DNA of 64,000 bases from Endocalyx cinctus (taxonomy: Eukaryota; Ascomycota; Sordariomycetes; Amphisphaeriales; Apiosporaceae), in the NCBI GenBank assembly GCA_001600455.1, contig BCKC01000002.1:2618171-2682170 (forward strand). The letters run 5' to 3'. Position 1 is the first letter of the stretch; each line of letters starts with the position of its first letter. The notes beneath the pieces were generated by a model that was given only the letters and a program-made list of their open reading frames with translations, was not told where the DNA came from and ran no database searches. This document shows positions 11,601 to 25,126 of the stretch, one piece after another. The position numbers and the translations under genes were made by a program.

Positions 11601-14600
11601 AGCTGGAAAGCCAAAGCAGGTTCATTGTGACGAAGGTTTTCATCTTCCAAATACTCAGGTCCACGGAATGTATAGTACCCAGGATAGCTACCGTCAGCGC
11701 GACCACAAATAAAAGTGACACGACGGACGTGGCGAGCTCTTAGTTGGTCTTTGCATGACTCAACCAAGGATCTGACTTTGCTCAGTAATTCTTGGTCATC
11801 GTTCTCCGAATCACGGATGGCGATGTTGATGACGTGAGTTAACTCCTCGTTCTCTGTCTTGGAAAACGTCTTGCGCTTTCCAGTCAGATCGGGAATGAGA
11901 CCGGGGTTTCGCCTCTTCTGCGATGGCAGGGTGTCCAACGCCTTAGCTAGTGCCTCGTCTGCGTCGTCGATGTACCTGATCGGAACCACTACACCCTTAC
12001 GTGCAGGCTCTTCCATATTACGGTGCGTCAGATATGACATGTCGCTGACAGAGCTGACACGATCAAGGAAGGCTTCTTGAGTAGGAGTTCCAGGGACAGA
12101 AGGATCCGTTGACTGGATCGGCAGCATAAACTCCGACTGGCCAACCTTTCGGAACTGGAAGTCCCAGCTGATATAGGATGGAACCGAATCACTTTCATCC
12201 GCATGGTATTCTACTTTGGTGACGTTGTAAGCACGGTATGCTCGGCGAACATAAACCTCAAGGGCAGCGATAGAAACCCACGGATCCTCGTGAGCGAAGA
12301 ACGACGCCAAGACATCGAAAACAGTGTACTTGGAATCAACGACCTCCTTGATCACGTCGAGGTTAGGTTCTCTGTGCTCCCATCCACTCTCGCCGTACTT
12401 GTTCTCAACCACGGAGGAGCGCAAGATGTGCTCCATTTGCGCCATCCTCTCTTCCAGAGATGGGAGGGCGCACTGAATCAGGACTTCTCTTGCCTTCAAA
12501 GATACCTTGGACGTTTGGCGGGTCTCAAGTTCGGCCAACCTCCGCAGCTGCGGTCGCAGATACTTCGCAACATTACCAACATGAGGCTTGTTAGGGCGGT
12601 ATTCGTCAAGAAGTGCAAGGACCAAGTGGTTCTTGAATCCTACTCGACTGTGCGAAAGAACGGTTTGGATAACAGGCTTGTAGTCTTCTCTGTTTTCGTC
12701 ACGGAGCTTTAGGATAACGTCTTCATCCTGAGATCGTTGGCCCGAGAATAAAGTCTCAACGTCGGCGTACTTCTGAAGTAGAGAAGCGATAGCGCTCAAT
12801 TCGCGCACCTTTTGGCCTTCTGCGTAGATATCAAGCACCTGAGTTAGAGGCTCTAGTGTTGTCCTCAAAGTCGCCGCATCATTTCGACTGAGGTTCTCAT
12901 CAACAAACTTGGCGAATGTCCGGGCTAGAGCCTTGGCGGGGAATTCAGTACCACGGGATTTCGCTTTGTCGATGATTTGAGTCAGAAGACTATCTAATTT
13001 TTGTGGCATTCTGGAGTGGAGAGCAGCATGGTGGGTATTCCACTCGCTGTAGGGTAGCTCAGGGTTTCGGAGTACTTCCACCATTTCCTTCAGGGTTTGT
13101 TGCATAATAATTGAGTTGTCAAAACCATCCATAATGTTTTGCAAGGTAGAGTACAGCAAGTTGAATCGCTGAGCAGGCTTGTTTCCGATAACCTGAGGCG
13201 CGCCGAAATGAGGCAGCTGGCCCAAGAACGGCTGTGCTTGCTTGACACGTGAAGGGTCGTCAAGTGCAAGTATACCCAAAATATCACCAGCTTCGATGGT
13301 AACTCCAGGTTGTTTGATGAGCTGAACAATACCATCTTCCTGGGCAACTAGGGGCATGAACATCTTCATGACTTCAACTTCAGCGAAAGTCTGGCCGGCA
13401 CTGACGTGCTCTCCATTCTCAACCGTGTACTTGACAAGTTTACCGGGGCTAGGAGTACGGAGCTGAGTGGGGTCGTTCTCTTGCTCGAGCAAGCAAGTCT
13501 TGCTGTCCACAGATATACGGGTAGCTCCGACTTCCTCCTTCCAGTAAACACTGTGACTTCGGCCATCGAGAAGAATAAGTAAACCACCGTCACTCAAGGC
13601 GCGAATGCCCACTTGGCATTTTGATCCGTTAATGAACAGATGATAACTGTCGGTGGCTGCACGAGTAGCAGTGAACTTGTATCGATGGCCCTCGTAGATG
13701 TAATCAATAGGGAATACAGTCTTCAGAATGTCCTTGGAAGGAACCTGACCCTTCTCAAGACCCGTACGATACTCGGCAATACAGGCCTCAGAGGCGATGT
13801 GAGCTTTGGTAATTGCTCCGCAAACAATTGCCAGAGTGGGGTCCGGTCGTTCGGCCGTGAGCTTCTTGGAAATCAACTCATCTAGCCAGCCGGTGGTGAT
13901 AGTATTGTCTTCGAAAGCCTCAGTCTCGAGCAACTTGATAAGATACTCAACAGTGGTTCTGAAGTCACCACGAATGCTCAGCTCCTTCAGAGCTACGACC
14001 ATGTTTTTACGCGAAGCCGCACGGTTCTCACCGTAAGCAAAAATGTGACCAAACTGACTGTCGGAGAAACTGTGGATACTCGAAGCCGTACTAACAGAGA
14101 AATAACCCCACACATTGGCGCTACTCCTGAAGTTCAAGTCGTGCATAACACCGTTCGAAGGCTTGAAGCCCTCACCGGGGTCCTCCGACGTAATTCGGCA
14201 AGCCGTGCAGTGGCCACGCGGTTGAGGCCGACGCTGGGTCTTATCGCTCAGGGGGCTCTTAAACTCGAAGTCGATCTCAGTAGAGAGCTTGGGATCAACG
14301 CCGTATAGTAGACGGATGTCGCTGATTCTGTGCAGGGGGATACCCATAGCGACTTGAAGCTGGGCAACAGGTAGGTTGACACCGCTGACCATTTCAGTTG
14401 TAGGATGCTCGACTTGCAGACGTGGGTTAAGCTCGAGGAAATAGAATTTGTCGTCCTCGTGGGAGTATAGGTATTCAACAGTTCCAGCAGACACGTAACC
14501 GACAAGCCGACCAAGACGGACAGCCGCTTCTTCCATCCCCTTGAATGTGATGGGCTTAGCGATTGTAACCGGAGCTTCTTCTATGATCTTCTGGTGTCGT

Positions 14601-15703
14601 CTCTGAACAGAGCAATCTCTGCCGAACAGAGAAACATTGTTACCATACTGATCAGCGAGTAACTGAACTTCTAAATGTCTAGCGTTGCCGGCGAGTTTCA
14701 TGATGAAAATGGGCGATCCAGGAATTTCGCTCGCCGCAGCGTTGTATAACTGTTCGAATCCATCTTCGTTCATGGCTTTTCGGATACCTTTACCACCACC
14801 ACCTTCTGAAGCCTTGATCATGACAGGGAAGCCAATCTCACGAGCCTTGGTAAGACCTTCTTCCCAGGAGGTAACGCAGCCCTTCATGTAGATGTCATCG
14901 GCAACCGTGACAATGCCTTTGCTGTCGACCTCGACCTGGTCTACACCGGTTCCGGACCATGGGATACAAGGCACTTCAGCATGCTGAGCAACAATAGTGG
15001 AAGAGATTTTGTCACCCAGAGAACGCATGGCGGAGCCTGGAGGACCAATGAATACGATTTTCTTTGGGGACGCGGCAAGGGACTCGGGTAGCTTGGGATT
15101 TTCGGAAGCGTGACCCCTAGAAGGAAGTTAATACCACCGGAAGGTTCATTTGTGTCTGCGAAAAAAAACTTACCATCCTGCCCAAACCGCATGAACGTCC
15201 ATTCGCTCAGCAATATCTACGATTAATTCCACGTTGGCGTAGTTGTGATTGTTTGTGCCACCCGGTACTTCCACGTAGTGGTCTGCCATTCGGATGTAAT
15301 CGGCATTGGCTGCCAGATCTTCCGGGGTAGCCATAACTGTAAACTGAATAGCCTTTTCATCCCCAAATGTTTCGTAGGCCCATTTTCGTACTGATCGGAT
15401 TTCCTTTACGGCGGCGATACCGTTATTCGCAATAAGAACCTAGTAAGGATCGGGAGTTAGGAATGTACGACTCAAATATAAGCGGTGATTGAAATTTGTT
15501 CGGCTTACATTTGTGATGACGGTGTGTCCATCGTGGGCAGCCACGAAGTCCTTCACCTTAGACGGAGGAGCATTTTCTAATTTGTTACCACCAATGAAGT
15601 GGTCTGCCACTTTGTGTTTCTCTGCATAGCTCGCCTTGCCGTTCGAGACGGGTACCGTCCGGTTGCCATTGGCAGAGCCGTGGCCATTTGTCGAGGGAGA
15701 CAT
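8681..15703 (-). CDS. acc1: Acetyl-CoA carboxylase, four exons
   Basis: Exons are complement(15509..15703), (15174..15439), (10273..15116) and (8681..10218). All phases agree and give 2280 residues, the usual fungal length. The enzyme makes malonyl-CoA from acetyl-CoA, bicarbonate and ATP in the cytosol, the committed step of fatty-acid synthesis. The biotin carboxylase domain comes first, with [16 protein letters not shown], the ATP-grasp glycine loop [10 protein letters not shown] and [14 protein letters not shown]. The biotin carrier motif EVMKM follows, with the acceptor Lys at about residue 738 (codon 13364-13366). A long central domain comes next. The carboxyltransferase domains include [14 protein letters not shown] and [13 protein letters not shown]. 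Intron 1 separates the variable N-terminus from VLIANNG. Intron 2 splits the Trp codon of AVWAGWGHASENP, and intron 3 splits [14 protein letters not shown]. No defect is seen. Confidence 0.97.
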
Positions 15704-18700
15704 ATTATCGGTAGGATGGGAGGATAGGGGTATCTCGAGTAGAGGTGGGACGAAATGAGAACTAATGAATCGGAAAAGGAGTGTTACAGGGTCGTCAAAG
15801 TGTATATGATGCCCAAATCGAGCCCCCGAGATCGACAGTCCGGCAATCGTGTTTCTTGTTTGTACAATTGAGAAAAGGTGGACGAAGTACGTAGTAATGC
15901 TGACCTCAGATGGCGGGTCGAGCTGTCAGTTTCTTGTTAAGAGCTCCTCTCTCGGCCGTCGGCATATATATTCCGGCTGGCTTGATTTTGGTATTTGAGA
16001 GCTCAAGGAATGATGTGCGCCCGATTTCCTAGTTAATCAAGAAAATGAAGTCAGTAGTGATTCAATTTCCTATACTCGGACTGAAAGTTGACGTTGAGGT
16101 TTGGGTTACTATTGAGTTGTTGTATTGGTAAATTTGGATGGACCTTATGGCGTAATGCTACTTACTTTATATGCACACTGACAATTTTCAAGTCCGTGTG
16201 TTCCTGAAAAAGGAAAAGAAAGAAGACGAGGGAATCTATTTGTGAATTACAATAAATCTCTATTTAAAAAAGAGAAGATAGCAAAGTTTAATATGTATAG
16301 AAGGAAAAACAAGACAGAAAGGAAGAGAAAAAAAAAAAAGTTCAAAGATCTGAACCAAGATTAAAAAGGGTCTTCTTATTTTTTGGGAGAGAGAGAGAAG
16401 CTCCAATTCAAGGGTATCAAGGTAGGTACTTACGGAGTATTTAGCATAGAGATGAGAATAAATCCCAATCGATCTCATTCAATCCATTCACCCCAATCCT
16501 AATACTAATTAGTACATAGTATACAATAGCCAGGCCAGGGTGAATTGGTTAAATTAATCCATTCATCATTATTTATTTTGGGGGGGTAGATCTCCCTCTA
16601 CTGACAGGTACAATAAGGTACCACTTATGTCCAATGACCGATTAACCCGGGCCGTTGGGGATATCCATAAACCCATTGAATGGAAACTCATCAATTTTTT
16701 TTTTTTGTTTACCCTTTCGTAAGTTTATCAACTAGTCTACCGCTTGGAAATAACCTCTTTTATTATCATTACCTATTTATGTATTTACACGTACTTATTT
16801 TCAAATCACTTTAGTCATTCACATTCACATTCACTTCTCTCTTTCCAATGTGACCCGGTAATTATAATTATGAGAACTTGACCCGTAAACCTTGAAGTGA
16901 ATGGGGGAAAATAAAATATTCACTATCATAAAATGTCGATTTCAATTTACGATGTACAATTTACAATTTACACCATAGACGAAAGTACCTAAACTGCGGC
17001 GTTCATAAATGATTGCGGGTATGTTGACTAAAACAGAATTTACGGAGCTGTCGGGACTCATTTATGGGAATACACTACTGTTACCACGTAGGCACTTAGG
17101 ACCTTCAACATTCAAAACCCGGGTGGGTATTCGGATATCAACTAATCAACTAATCAAGTAATTGAAGTCATCACGCATATTCAGTTGACACACTAGCTAC
17201 CCATAAAGGAAAAGTTTACTCGGTATGCAGGCCTTACGTGTAGTGGATGTATCCATGGGGATATACTGGAAATAGCTCCTTATAGCTCTACACTAAAGCC
17301 TACACTACTCCATACCCGAAGAGGAAAAAAGAAAGGAAGAGAAAAGGGAAGCCTTATTCAAATTTTATCCCCACTCCCCTCCGAACTGATGGGATGGATG
17401 GATGGATTACTGTGCATCATCGATATATCTTGGTTTGGTTATTATTCATTCAGTATTCCGTACTCCGTACTATCAGATTATGTACATAGCTAGGTATGTT
17501 CTGTAGTTATCAATGCTTACATGGATATAAATGTAAACACGATAGCGATATTGGTTTTATATTGGTTTTATCATGGATTATGAGCTTTTAAGTTTACCTG
17601 GGCATTGGCGATCGATCCTGTGTGTTCTAGATATGCTTAATTTTTATTTATCAACCATAAAAGAGGATACAAAAAAGAATAAAAATAAAAATAAAATAAG
17701 AATCTTCTCAACCTTTATTCAACATGTCATTAAAATTTCACAACACTCTATACATACGCGTGGGTATTAATTTCATTGTTGACATACTTGTAGACTATTT
17801 CGAGCTTCAAACTACACTAGGGTGGGATATCACTAACTCAATTGTTGGGGTAAGGTTTTTAGTGTACTTGTACGCTACTCCATACTGTAGTTCAGACTGG
17901 CCAGTCCACCCTCTCTCTCTCTATCTCTCTCTCACCCTCTTGACGATGGCTGACTGGGCAGTCAGCTCGCTCCGCATTTGGTTTATGGTCTATGCGTACT
18001 CGGTTCCATCCATCAAACAGTTAAGCGTAAAATTTGCCCAATGCGAAGAGTGTACTGTACTATAATATGATGTATGTATGATACTACAGTGATATTCCGT
18101 GCACCGCTGTGCGGTAGATAATCTGCAACATAATCTGACCTGCTAGATGATATGATATCGCCGTCCGGGTGCGGCCACCGAGACTAAGCTGGTTTTATAT
18201 CTTGGACATCCACCCATTCTTTTTTTTTTTCTTACTCTAAAAAGCTCACTCCCTCGTTCGCTCCAGTCTATTGTAACATACGAAGTTGTATGTATTCTTC
18301 GGTCTTATAGCCGAGCTGACACTCTTCCCCGAACTCCCCGTCCCCCCCTCTACATAACGCTACATATATACGAAAATCGGCGCAAAAAAAAAAAAAAAAA
18401 AAAAAAAAGATGCATCCTTTTAAGCGCAGAATACCCTCCCATACACTACGCTAGGAACAAAAAGCACTTCCAGAGCATGCTAATTATAAAACATCCCCTA
18501 CATAAATACCTTATATTTTCGGAGTTATATTATTGGAACCTGTTTTTTAAACCCGCAGCGATTCTACAAAGTGTTTTCGGTAGAATAGTAACTCCGGAGG
18601 TACTTAAAGATTCAGATTCAGAGCTGCGTTCTCGTTCGGTTATATCGGTATCGTTTTCCATTTTTCCTGGTTCCCTGAGTCTTTCCGCACGTGAATAAAG

Positions 18701-19641
18701 TACTATGTACGCAGGTCCCCAACTCTCGGTCCGAGCTGAGAAATAATAAGCATTCGCCGGCCTTGTTGGAGTGGCCCAAGAGTTCTTTTTCGTTTTCTTT
18801 TTTTCTGTTAAACAACCATCGATAGTCTGATAATTCCTTTTCCCCCCAGTCCCCTTGGGGGATTTCCGGAGGGTTTAACGACGGCATGGCGTATTTGCAT
18901 AGTCGTAGAAGGGTAAGCGCACATTCCCGTAAGAATTTAGCCGAACTCATGGGAAGTCTATTGCTGGCCTCCGCTATTGGTATTGGTCGATAAAAGGACG
19001 CAATTCCTTCAATTCAATTCAGGTCTTACCGTATAGAAATCAATGGAAATATAATGAATGAAAGTGAGACACCGGCACAACAGCTGAAGTAAGTCAGACC
19101 GAAAGCCACATTGGTAAGATGGATAGCATGTTGGCGTGCAAGGTAAAGCATCCTCCAATCGCATATTGACTATCAGATAAGTATCCATGTAGATATATGT
19201 AGATAAAGCAAAGCAGATCATGTCGCTTAAAACCCAAAATTTTCCCCAAAGTTAAAGTGATTGATAACGGCCTGTATAAATTAACCATAAACTTAAGATA
19301 ACCACAAACCCAATTTGTTTATTTATCCTAATGCTGCTGACTTACTATGTTTTCAGAAATTATCACTTCTTCCAAATTTTACTTAACATGCATAATTCCA
19401 AGGTTATAGGTACTACTACTGTATATAGGCACTTATCGAAGGAACGCTTAGATTAGTCAGACGGAATATGCGGGCTTTTCCCGCATGACCGTGATTACCT
19501 CGAAACACCAAGTGCTAACTTAGTTTCACCTACAACGTGTAAATTTGCATAGTCACTATATTCCCTGGTTGAAGGAATAAAATAACCTATATCCTCGTAT
19601 TTCCATCAGACCAATCATTTCAGCGCCTGCTGACTTCCAAC
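15704..19641. other. Long intergenic region upstream of acc1 and the PHO13-like gene
   Basis: About 3.9 kb of AT-rich DNA without a supportable gene. It must carry the acc1 promoter (immediately above 15703) and that of the phosphatase gene. It holds A and T homopolymers (about 16329, 16697, 18385-18408), a CT/ATCT run at about 17912-17940, and two copies of the 9-mer TACGGAGTA (16431-16439; reverse complement at 17461-17469). Short open frames (for example 17573-18065) look random. I found no tRNA-like T-loop. Confidence 0.5.
18384..18408 (+). repeat. Poly-A tract
   Basis: A run of more than 20 A residues in intergenic DNA. It is a likely site of length variation or sequencing error. Confidence 0.9.
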
Positions 19642-20823
19642 ATGCCCCAGGCTAAGTATCTAACCCGCGATCCTGCGGCCATCAACGAATTCATTGACAA
19701 ATTCGACGTGCGTTATATTTCCAGGCTAAACTTGACGTGTGTGGCTTGAGCAGATACTTACGTACTATCAGGTCTTCTTGTTTGACTGCGATGGTAAGAA
19801 AATAGAGAGAAAGGAGTTTAGATATGAGACTTTCCGATATCATTAGTTCGGTGATGCTAAAAATAATACATCGGCAGGAGTTCTATGGTCCGGCGATCAT
19901 ATCTTCCCCGGCGTCCCAGAGACGATCGAGATGTTGAAGTCTAAAGGTGTGACATATTTTTTTTTATAATTCAAAATTATTCACGTATTCGTAAATAACA
20001 AAATGATATCTTATTTTTGTTAACTTTTTTTGTGTGATCTAATATCCTTTCTCCAGGCAAGAGAGTTGTCTTCGTCACGAACAACTCGACCAAGTCCCGA
20101 GCAGACTACCAGAAGAAGTTATCGGGGAAGGGCATCCCGAGCGAAATAGACGATGTCTTCGCGTCGGCCTATTCGGCTTCGATCTACATATCGCGGATCA
20201 TGAAGCTGCCGGCGCCCAAGAACAAGGTCTTCGTGATCGGCGAGGTCGGCATCGAGACGGAGCTGCGCAGCGAGAACGTGCCGTTCATCGGGGGCACGGA
20301 CCCGTCCCTACGCCGGGACATGACCCCGGAAGACTGGACCGGGCTCGCCGACGGGTCGCTGCTCGACCCGGACGTCGGCGTCGTGCTCGCGGGGCTCGAC
20401 TTCCACATCAACTACCTCAAGCTCGCCATGGGGCTCCAGTACATCCGCCGCGGCGCCAAGTTCCTCGCGACCAACCTCGACAGCACCCTCCCGATGAACC
20501 ACACCTTCTTCCCCGGCGCCGGCTCCATCTCGGCCCCGCTGAGGTACATGACCGGCACCGACCCCGTCGCCCTCGGAAAGCCCAGCCAGGCCATGATGGA
20601 CGCCATCGAGGGCAAGTTCAAGCTCGACCGCGCCCGCACCTGCATGGTCGGCGATCGGCTCGATACCGACATCGAGTTCGGCATTAAGGGAAACCTCGGC
20701 GGCACCTTGGCCGTCTTGACGGGGGTAAGTCGGAAGGAAATGTGGGAGGGCGACGACGTGAAGATCGCGCCGGCTTATTACGTGGACGCGTTGAGCGATC
20801 TTCGAGCCGCCTCTGAATCGTGA
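19642..20823 (+). CDS. 4-nitrophenylphosphatase / phosphoglycolate phosphatase (PHO13 family), four exons
   Basis: Exons 19642..19707, 19772..19793 (22 bp), 19878..19946 and 20057..20823 give 307 residues, close to the family norm. It is a HAD-superfamily C2-cap phosphatase, the Pho13 type, that detoxifies phosphorylated side products such as 2-phosphoglycolate and acts on 4-nitrophenyl phosphate in vitro. HAD motif I, FDCDGVLW, has the nucleophile Asp27 and Asp29 and is assembled across the second intron. Motif II is in VFVTNNSTKSR. The catalytic Lys is in ALGKPSQAMMD, and motif IV is MVGDRLDTDIEFG. The short ATG-initiated first exon, the microexon and all three introns are my reconstruction; the joined protein reads continuously with the family. 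The last exon is markedly GC-rich relative to its surroundings. Confidence 0.92.
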
Positions 20824-21695
20824 AACAAAAGCCACTTCTACTAGAGAACACGCGACCTTGAGCGGGCTAGATACTCATTGGGAGGACAGCACCGAGGACT
20901 TTGCTATAAAGAAGGCCGAGTCTTTTTCGTATAGGTATAGAGCCGCCCCGAGAGATACATAATTAGAGGCTAGATTAGATATGATAGGACATCAATCCCT
21001 TGATCAATTATATCCACTCAAACACCTTGAAAAAAGGATAGCATCATATTCTCATACTCATTCTCGGAACCGAACTGAACCAAGAAATGTTAGCTTAGAT
21101 GATGGCGAATTATGTCACCTCACAAAATGATTGATTGTGTCTGTATTATCATATGATATGCTACCAAGCCTAGATCCCGTGCGTTTAAAGGATTGGGGGA
21201 CTTCGCAATTGACGGATGCTGTGTCTGGGCCGAAATCGCAAAGCGGCGGAAGAAACCCCGCAGGCCGTGATGGCGGGAATTGGAGTTCTTGTCACCACAA
21301 CCACCAACTGACTGGTAAAATCGAACCGCGTGACAGTCTGATACACCCCGCACGCAGATTGCATAGTCTGTGGGAAAGGGTCAAGACGTTAATTCTCTCC
21401 CATTTTATTTGCTCGAAGATCCGAGACGAGACAACTACTCGGATCAAGGGGGAAATGTTTAAATGACAAAATTTTCGCTGCCTAACTTCCAGTGCTTCAA
21501 CTGCTTTTATTTCCCCCCTGAATTTCTCTCCTTTATCAATATGCGCTAATTAATATTCCATAGCCCTATATAAGGTAGCTACGAACCCTCAATACCCCAT
21601 ATTCAAGAATAAGAACACGCACGCGTTAGGTTCTTTATAGAAGCTTCCGAATTTCAAACAACCCAACCGGTTTCAAAAAAAAAAAGAAGGCAAGA
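20824..21695. other. Intergenic
   Basis: About 870 bp between two tandem + strand genes. It should contain the phosphatase 3' end and the promoter of the PhyH-like gene (CCCTATATAAGG at about 21564-21575 is TATA-box-like, roughly 120 bp before the start). No gene is seen. Confidence 0.5.
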
Positions 21696-22818
21696 ATGGC
21701 GTCGTCGCCGACAGCGGCCCTGACGGAGGAGGAAAAGTCCTTCTTCCTGGAGAACGGGTACGTGCGTCTGCGGGGGTGCTTCACGCGGGAGCAGGCGAGC
21801 GAGATGACATCGCGAATGTGGACGCGCCTGGGGATGTCGGCGACGGACCGGAGCACGTGGTCGCGCGAGCGGACCAACATGCCGCACCACCGGACCTTCG
21901 ACACGTCCGAGTTCGCGCCCCGCGCCTGGGCCGCCATCTGCGAGCTCTGCGGCGGCGAGGATCGCGTCGCCGAGAAGCCGTCCCGCGAGTGGCGCGACGC
22001 CCTCATCGTGAACCTCGGCACCGCCGAGAACGAGGGCAGGATCCCGCCCGAGCGCCCCGCCGACCTGTCCGGCTGGCACGCCGACGGTGACTTCTTCGTT
22101 CATTACCTGGATAGCCCCGAGCAGGCCCTGCTCGTCATACCGCTGTTTACGGATATTGTCCCCGACGGTGGGGGCACGATGATCGTGAGTTGGTACCATT
22201 ATTACGCTATTCGGAATTTTTTTTTTCTTTTCGTTCCTTATCCAAAGTCCGCGAAAGCTAACTGGTTTTTTCTTCTTTCAATTTCATGATTTTGAAAAGT
22301 GCCCCTCGTCCATCGAACATGTAGCAAAATGGCTATACGATCACCCGGAGGGCGTATCGCCGCGGATGGTGCCGCGAGGACACGAGGATTTCACCCGAGA
22401 GAAGAACCTAGAGTGGTACAAGAATCTGGTGCAGCAATTTCCCTCCGACAGCTTCGTCGAGGTGACGGGCCACGTCGGGGACGTGTTCCTCCTGCACCCG
22501 TTTATGGTGCACTCGTCGACGACGAACCCTCTACGTCGCGTACGCGTCATTACGAACCCGCCCGTCGCCCTGAAGCAACCTCATAGGTTCGACCGGTCTG
22601 ACGACGGCTCCGAGTACAGCCTCGTCGAGCGCAAGACGATCCAGGTACTCGGCGGGGAGGATAAACTGAGAGGGTGGAAGATCACGGCCCCGAGGGAACC
22701 GGTTATCCCCTCGGCTTGGAACTTGAAGGCTGAAATGAAGGAGCAGGAACTGAAGAGGATGCAAGCGGAAGAGTTGCAGCAGAAGCAGCAGCAGCAGCAG
22801 GTTAGCGCTTCTGCTTAG
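21696..22818 (+). CDS. Phytanoyl-CoA dioxygenase-like Fe(II)/2-oxoglutarate oxygenase, two exons
   Basis: Exons 21696..22184 and 22300..22818 give 335 residues; the intron has GTGAGT and AAG borders and is phase 0. The fold is that of PhyH-type non-haem iron oxygenases, which hydroxylate small molecules or lipid-derived substrates using 2-oxoglutarate and O2. The N-terminal FFLENGYVRLRGCFT is the usual start of the family. The metal-binding HxD is in GWHADGDF (His128, Asp130). The distal His lies in HPFMVHSSTTNP (most likely His234), followed by Arg residues that would bind 2-oxoglutarate. The C-terminus is a Lys/Glu/Gln helix ending in a CAG-encoded Gln run (about 22774-22800). The substrate cannot be predicted. 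The gene is GC-rich compared with its flanks, as is the preceding phosphatase. Confidence 0.85.
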
Positions 22819-23644
22819 CTCTTCTGTTGTTATTAAGGACAAGATGTAAAACAACAGTGTAACATCGGTAGATTGTATTACAGTAATGAGGTACCGGTAA
22901 TCATTTGTCAACGGTTGATTGACTGTCTTTCAACGTGAAATGACATTTCTTCCCCTTACCAACCCTCATTTGTTTGCTAAATTTGATGTTGCACTCAAGG
23001 CCAAAATTCGTCATCCTTCATAATCGGTATTGCGCCTCCTTTAGTATATAGTGTCCCACACCCCTAGGACGATATAAGTTTATGCCGTGGTTCCACTGCC
23101 TCGTTGCTTTGGATCACCTATTAGAAGATCTACATCATTTTAATGGAGAACGCACTATCGGTAAGGACGCTTTGAAGTAATTGATTGTTCTCACTGACAA
23201 ATGTTTCCTCTTGTGACGTTTTCATACTTTAGGATTCTCTACTTTCTGAAAACTGTGATGGGTACCTCACGACCTTGGGATTGAGGAATGCTACCTATCC
23301 CCATGAAGCAAGAAATACATGCTCTCATAATTATCTAGGTGCCACTTTATTCCTTTCATGGCGGAATAGTTCGCATGATGCGACGCACATTCGCTGGATT
23401 TACCGGAGCAACTAAACTCGACACGAGAGGCCTAGGTCGTCAGGACGCAAATCCCCATAGACGGAGGGGCCGGAAGAGGAAGTCATCATGAACTCGGAAC
23501 ATATCCGTTCCGGCCACAGAATGACAAAAGCTGAAGTGAGAAATCCAGTCTCGTTCATGCACCCTACCTCTGGATGTAAGGCCACTCTTTGATTTGCAAT
23601 AGACGACCAAGACTAGGCTCTCCTATGCTGTGGCAATGGTTGCT

Positions 23645-23668
23645 AAAAAAAAAAAAAAAAAAAAAAAA
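23645..23668 (+). repeat. Poly-A tract
   Basis: An uninterrupted run of about 24 A in intergenic DNA. Confidence 0.9.
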
Positions 23669-25027
23669 GGCGCGCTACCGTATACTTCCTCTATTCCAAT
23701 CAGGATACTTGATTTTCAATTAATATATTAGCAAGTATCCACGATAGAATACCGTGGGGGGACTAGTGATGATCAGCTTGAAAAGCCCATTCAGACTGTC
23801 GCGCAGTTTCCCTTTCCGAGATTCGTCTCCATCGGAGGGGCCGTCACGATCTTTAGAGTTGCGCCTGGGCTACCACGTAGGTCTGTCTTTACATAAGATG
23901 GCAACAAAACTATGTGTCGACTTGATTATTTCTCCACTCTTTTTTTTCTTCTCCTTTTCTGCTTTGTTCATAGATGGACCTCCGATCGCGGGCTGATAGA
24001 CCATTGCCTAAGACAGAAGAGGGTGACCGCTTGATTGAAAGAAAATTTTGCTCCCTAGACGATGAAATCTAGGAAATTTTTATAGTGCGGGCTTCGTGTG
24101 GCATTTACAATCATCTCAATGACTCTGATCTCACTAGCCTAAAGACTAGTTAAGTCTCAAAGACTAAGTCCCAAATATTGATAATCGCGTACTAGATTTT
24201 CGCAAACATTCCCATGAAGGAGATTCCATATTTGGAACGCATATGGGTATCCAGGTCCGGGCCCGAAGTGAAAACCTATTTCCTTATCCTTGATATCGGA
24301 AGGTCTTGGGATCCCCCGTGTTAGCATCGTCTGGAAGATCAGGATGGCGTGTAATTTGGAGGATTAAGAAAAAATTGGCAACAAGGAAAGACGGCTGGAC
24401 AAGCAAGGAATGGAAAAGTGGCAGAACTGGATAAGCTTGACTCGGGATATCGTGAGCGGAGAAAAACAGTCAAGAAATTTCATATTTTATGCAACAAGGG
24501 TATCATCAGGCTGGCTCGAAATATTACGTAGATTGAGATGTGATGTGCCTTGCTTATACAGAGAGGTGGTATATAACAAACGTTAATACAGGTCTATAAG
24601 GTAACTCGGTAAATGCTAAACAGGTTTTGGTAAAATCAAGATACCGACACGATGGTCACTCGACGTTTCGGATATCGGGTATCCAAACCTAAAGACAACA
24701 AGGATTGAGATGTAAAAAATACCTGAGATTCTAGATTTCAGGAATATATGATGTAAAGATGGACGAGGATACACATCTATGTAAACCGGACAAAATTCAA
24801 GTTGGATTGGATGGATATTAGACTTACTGTCCACCGCTGCACGGGTAGTACGTAAGTAACTATAATTTACTTCATGTACACTATTAAAACCATGAAAATT
24901 AGGGGGATTAGTTAGAATTAGGAGAGTTTGTAGTGATAATAATCATTAATATAATAGGCAAATAGGTACCTAGGTAGGCTGGCTGGCTGGTAGGTAGATA
25001 AAAAAGTAAGCTGACAAACAGCTTTAA

Positions 25028-25126
25028 AAGACCCTGTAAATATTTAACTTCGGGGTCTTCATAAGGGTCTTTTATAAGGGTCCTTCTTCACAAGGGGTTT
25101 CCTAATTTAGGGGTCCTCGGGTCCTT
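25028..25126. repeat. Cluster of GGGTC(C/T) words
   Basis: Five GGGTCTT/GGGTCCT words on the + strand (25053, 25065, 25078, 25111, 25119) and one on the - strand (25028-25034) fall within 100 bp, some preceded by ATAA. They could be an eroded tandem repeat or clustered protein-binding sites. The identity is unknown. Confidence 0.5.
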
